A stretch of 23,198 nt of DNA, taken from NCBI RefSeq assembly GCF_000720725.1, contig NZ_JOCQ01000127.1, positions 1 through 23,198 on the forward strand. The letters are read 5' to 3'. Position numbers and translations under genes: made by a program. This DNA comes from Streptomyces rimosus subsp. rimosus. GTDB taxonomy: Bacteria; Actinomycetota; Actinomycetes; Streptomycetales; Streptomycetaceae. Shown here piece by piece: positions 21,528 to 23,198 of the stretch. Within the stretch, counting starts at the first letter, position 1. Each line of letters begins with the position of its first letter. The notes below the pieces were generated by a model. That model was not told the origin of the DNA. It ran no database searches and saw nothing but the letters and a program-made list of their open reading frames with translations.

Positions 21528-21558
21528 CGGCCGGTGCGGGACGCGCGGAACCGGTTGA

Positions 21559-21598
21559 TTGACCCCGCGCGGCAGTGGACTAAAGTGGCGCGAAGTGG
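21559..21598 (+). promoter_or_regulatory. rsmH/dcw promoter with three MraZ-box-like AGTGG repeats
   Basis: TTGACC (21559-21564), 16 nt, TAAAGT (21581-21586) is a good vegetative promoter; transcription would start near 21593. AGTGG occurs at 21574, 21584 and 21594, exactly 10 bp apart, overlapping the -10 and start. Short G-rich direct repeats with 10-bp spacing at the head of the dcw cluster are the known MraZ operator arrangement. Confidence 0.72.
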
Positions 21599-21813
21599 GA
21601 GGCGTGACGCTCTCCTTGGATCCCGAATCTTTCGCGTGCGATCTGCACGTACGGCTCGGCCTCCTCCCGCTCCAACCGGTCCACCGACGGCACTTCCCCG
21701 TCGTCGGAGGGCCACTTCCCCTTCAGAGCGGGCGGGGACCAAGCGGTACGTGCGGCATTCCCCCAGCCAGCGGCCGGGGGGACCCACCTGCCGCCCACCC
21801 CATCGGAAGGCGC
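21599..21813 (+). other. Long rsmH 5' leader, no mraZ gene
   Basis: About 215 nt between the AGTGG repeats and the rsmH ATG. An open frame runs through but has no MraZ features. CACTTCCCC occurs twice, 22 bp apart (21691 and 21713), and CCGACG (21684) pairs with CGTCGG (21702). The ribosome site GGAAGG (21805-21810) closes it. Confidence 0.5.
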
Positions 21814-22773
21814 ATGAGCAGCAACGATCGCCACGTACCCGTCATGCTCCAGCGGTGTCTGGACATGCTCGCCCCCGCGCTCGCCGAGCCCGGCGCGGTC
21901 GTCGTCGACTGCACGCTCGGCCTCGGAGGGCACAGCGAGGCGCTGCTCGCCACGTTCCCGGCCGCCCGCCTGATCGCCCTCGACCGCGACCCGGCCGCGC
22001 TGAAGCTGGCGGGCGAGCGCCTGGCGCCCTACGGGGACCGCGCCACCCTCGTGCACGCCGTCTACGACGAGCTGCCCCAGGTCCTGGACCGCCTCGGCGT
22101 CCCGCGCGTCCAGGGCGTCCTGTTCGACCTCGGCGTCTCCTCCATGCAGCTCGACGAGGCCGACCGCGGCTTCGCGTACGCGCAGGACGCGCCGCTGGAC
22201 ATGCGCATGGACCAGACGACCGGCATCAGCGCCGCCGAGGTCCTCAACACCTACCCGCCCGGCGAGCTGGTCCGCATCCTGCGCGCCTACGGGGAGGAGA
22301 AGCAGGCCAAGCGGATCGTCGAGGCGGTCGTACGGGAACGCGCCAAGGAGCCCTTCACCAACAGCGCGCGCCTGGTGGAGCTGATCCGCGACGCGCTGCC
22401 GCAGGCCGCCAAGCGCACCGGCGGCAACCCCGCCAAGCGCACGTTCCAGGCGCTGCGCATCGAGGTCAACGCCGAGCTGGCCGCCGTGGAGAGCGCCGTA
22501 CCGGCCGCCGTACGGGCCCTCGCCGTGGGCGGCCGGATCGCGGTGCTCGCCTACCACTCCCTGGAGGACCGGATCGTCAAGCAGGTTCTCGCGGCCGGCG
22601 CGGCCCACACCGCGCCGCCCGGCCTGCCCGTCGTCCCCGAGCAGTACCAGCCCCGCCTGAAGCTGCTCACCCGCGGCGCCGAGCTGCCGACCGAGGAGGA
22701 GATCGCCGAGAACCGGCGCGCGGCCCCCGCCCGGCTGCGCGGCGCCGAGCGCATTCGCGAGGACATCGCGTGA
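21814..22773 (+). CDS. rsmH: 16S rRNA m4C1402 methyltransferase RsmH (MraW)
   Basis: SAM-dependent N4-methylation of C1402 in 16S rRNA. The 319-aa sequence carries the RsmH motifs: HVPVMLQRCLDML at the start (7-19), VDCTLGLGGHSEALL (motif I, 31-45), IALDRDPAAL (54-63), VLFDLGVSSMQLD (102-114), PLDMRMDQ, GNPAKRTFQALRIEVN and YHSLEDRIVK near the C-terminus. The ATG at 21814 gives the standard family start and follows GGAAGG; upstream in-frame starts would add unrelated residues. It is the first gene of the dcw cluster here and overlaps the next start (GTGA). Confidence 0.97.
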   Translation: MSSNDRHVPVMLQRCLDMLAPALAEPGAVVVDCTLGLGGHSEALLATFPAARLIALDRDPAALKLAGERLAPYGDRATLVHAVYDELPQVLDRLGVPRVQGVLFDLGVSSMQLDEADRGFAYAQDAPLDMRMDQTTGISAAEVLNTYPPGELVRILRAYGEEKQAKRIVEAVVRERAKEPFTNSARLVELIRDALPQAAKRTGGNPAKRTFQALRIEVNAELAAVESAVPAAVRALAVGGRIAVLAYHSLEDRIVKQVLAAGAAHTAPPGLPVVPEQYQPRLKLLTRGAELPTEEEIAENRRAAPARLRGAERIREDIA

Positions 22774-23198
22774 ACCGGCCGGGGCGGGCGCGCTCGGGGC
22801 CGGGCCGGCTCTCGGGCCTGTTCGCCTCCGGCCCGGGGGGCACACCGGCGCGTACGCCGTTCGTGCTCCTCGTGGTGGTGCTCCTCGGCTCCGGACTGAT
22901 CACGCTGCTGCTGCTCAATTCCGCGCTCAACCAGGGATCCTTCGAACTGAGCAAGCTGGAGAAGCGGACCGACGAGCTGAAGGACGAGCAGCAGGCGCTC
23001 CAGCAGGAGGTGGACGCCTTCTCCGCGCCCGGCGCCCTGGAGAAGCGCGCCCGCGAGCTGGGCATGGTCCCGGGCGGCAGCCCGGCCTTCCTGGAGCCGG
23101 ACGGCACGGTACGGGGCAGGCCGAGCAGGGCCGCCGGCGGCGGCGTGGGCCCGATGAGCGCGCCCGGCCCGTCGCGGCTCGCCGTCCCCGCCCCGCGG
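22770..23198 (+). CDS. ftsL: Cell division protein FtsL-like (3' end beyond window)
   Basis: A small bitopic division protein, in most bacteria part of the FtsQLB complex that activates septal synthesis. The GTG at 22770 overlaps the rsmH stop by four bases (GTGA). The first 143 residues are visible: a basic cytoplasmic N-terminus (1-30), one transmembrane helix (about 31-50, FVLLVVVLLGSGLITLLLLN), a coiled coil (about 58-84, LEKRTDELKDEQQALQQEV), and the ARELGMVPGG motif (94-103) common to FtsL and DivIC. The Pro/Gly-rich tail runs off the window. The position directly after rsmH, where ftsL stands in dcw clusters, supports the name; an FtsB/DivIC-type protein is less likely by context. Confidence 0.85.
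   Translation, partial: MNRPGRARSGPGRLSGLFASGPGGTPARTPFVLLVVVLLGSGLITLLLLNSALNQGSFELSKLEKRTDELKDEQQALQQEVDAFSAPGALEKRARELGMVPGGSPAFLEPDGTVRGRPSRAAGGGVGPMSAPGPSRLAVPAPR

Noticed and set aside
21559..21813. Upstream extension of rsmH, including a GTG at 21604, as a possible mraZ remnant
   Set aside because: The translation has no MraZ or RsmH features, and the ribosome site is at 21805-21810.

Overview
The window is chromosomal DNA from a very high-GC actinomycete, most likely a Streptomyces or close relative. The gene content and order support this: thiO, thiE, metF, an Rv2175c-like gene, a DUF3040 gene, a TgpA/DUF58/MoxR block, then rsmH-ftsL at the start of the division and cell wall (dcw) cluster. 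Several genes also appear to be leaderless. I see no rRNA, tRNA, CRISPR array, insertion sequence or prophage gene. It reads as conserved core chromosome with some accessory genes between about 5.2 and 14.3 kb.

Layout. (1) 1-4.1 kb, thiamin: thiO (minus, 3' end off the window) lies behind a clear TPP riboswitch. Divergent from it are an NAD(P)H/FAD ferredoxin-reductase-type gene, an Rv2175c-type winged-helix gene and thiE. (2) 4.2-6.3 kb: metF, then a membrane-anchored protein with a GKRGD-repeat linker and a long Gly/Tyr/Gln-rich tail. (3) 6.3-8.7 kb, minus: a phytoene-desaturase-like oxidoreductase and a DUF4126 membrane protein. (4) 9.0-12.7 kb, minus: a three-gene operon of a degenerate ABC ATPase, a YhgE/Pip membrane protein and a TetR regulator, with a strong palindromic operator over its promoter. 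(5) 12.8-15.0 kb, plus: a SAV_6107-type HEPN gene, a SAM methyltransferase and a DUF3040 membrane protein, ending in a terminator. (6) 15.3-20.3 kb, minus: moxR-DUF58-transglutaminase (TgpA) with overlapping stop and start codons. (7) 20.7-23.2 kb: a beta-carbonic anhydrase (minus) divergent from rsmH and ftsL (plus).

Most notable observation: three intergenic sites match, with exact spacing, the actinobacterial LexA-independent DNA-damage promoter (RecA-NDp, PafBC-dependent in mycobacteria: TTGTCRGTG-N8-TAnnnT). They precede the Rv2175c-like gene, the phytoene-desaturase-like gene (full consensus) and the HEPN gene. The HEPN protein carries an R-x4-H motif of the type used by HEPN ribonucleases. 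This suggests a scattered local set of damage-inducible genes, including a possible damage-induced RNase.

A second cluster of interest is the carbonic anhydrase/rsmH intergenic region. It holds an array of about seven 11-bp direct repeats, then a promoter whose -10 lies within three AGTGG repeats at exact 10-bp spacing. That is the arrangement of an MraZ operator, but no mraZ gene is present. All functions are read from sequence by eye; nothing was searched or computed.
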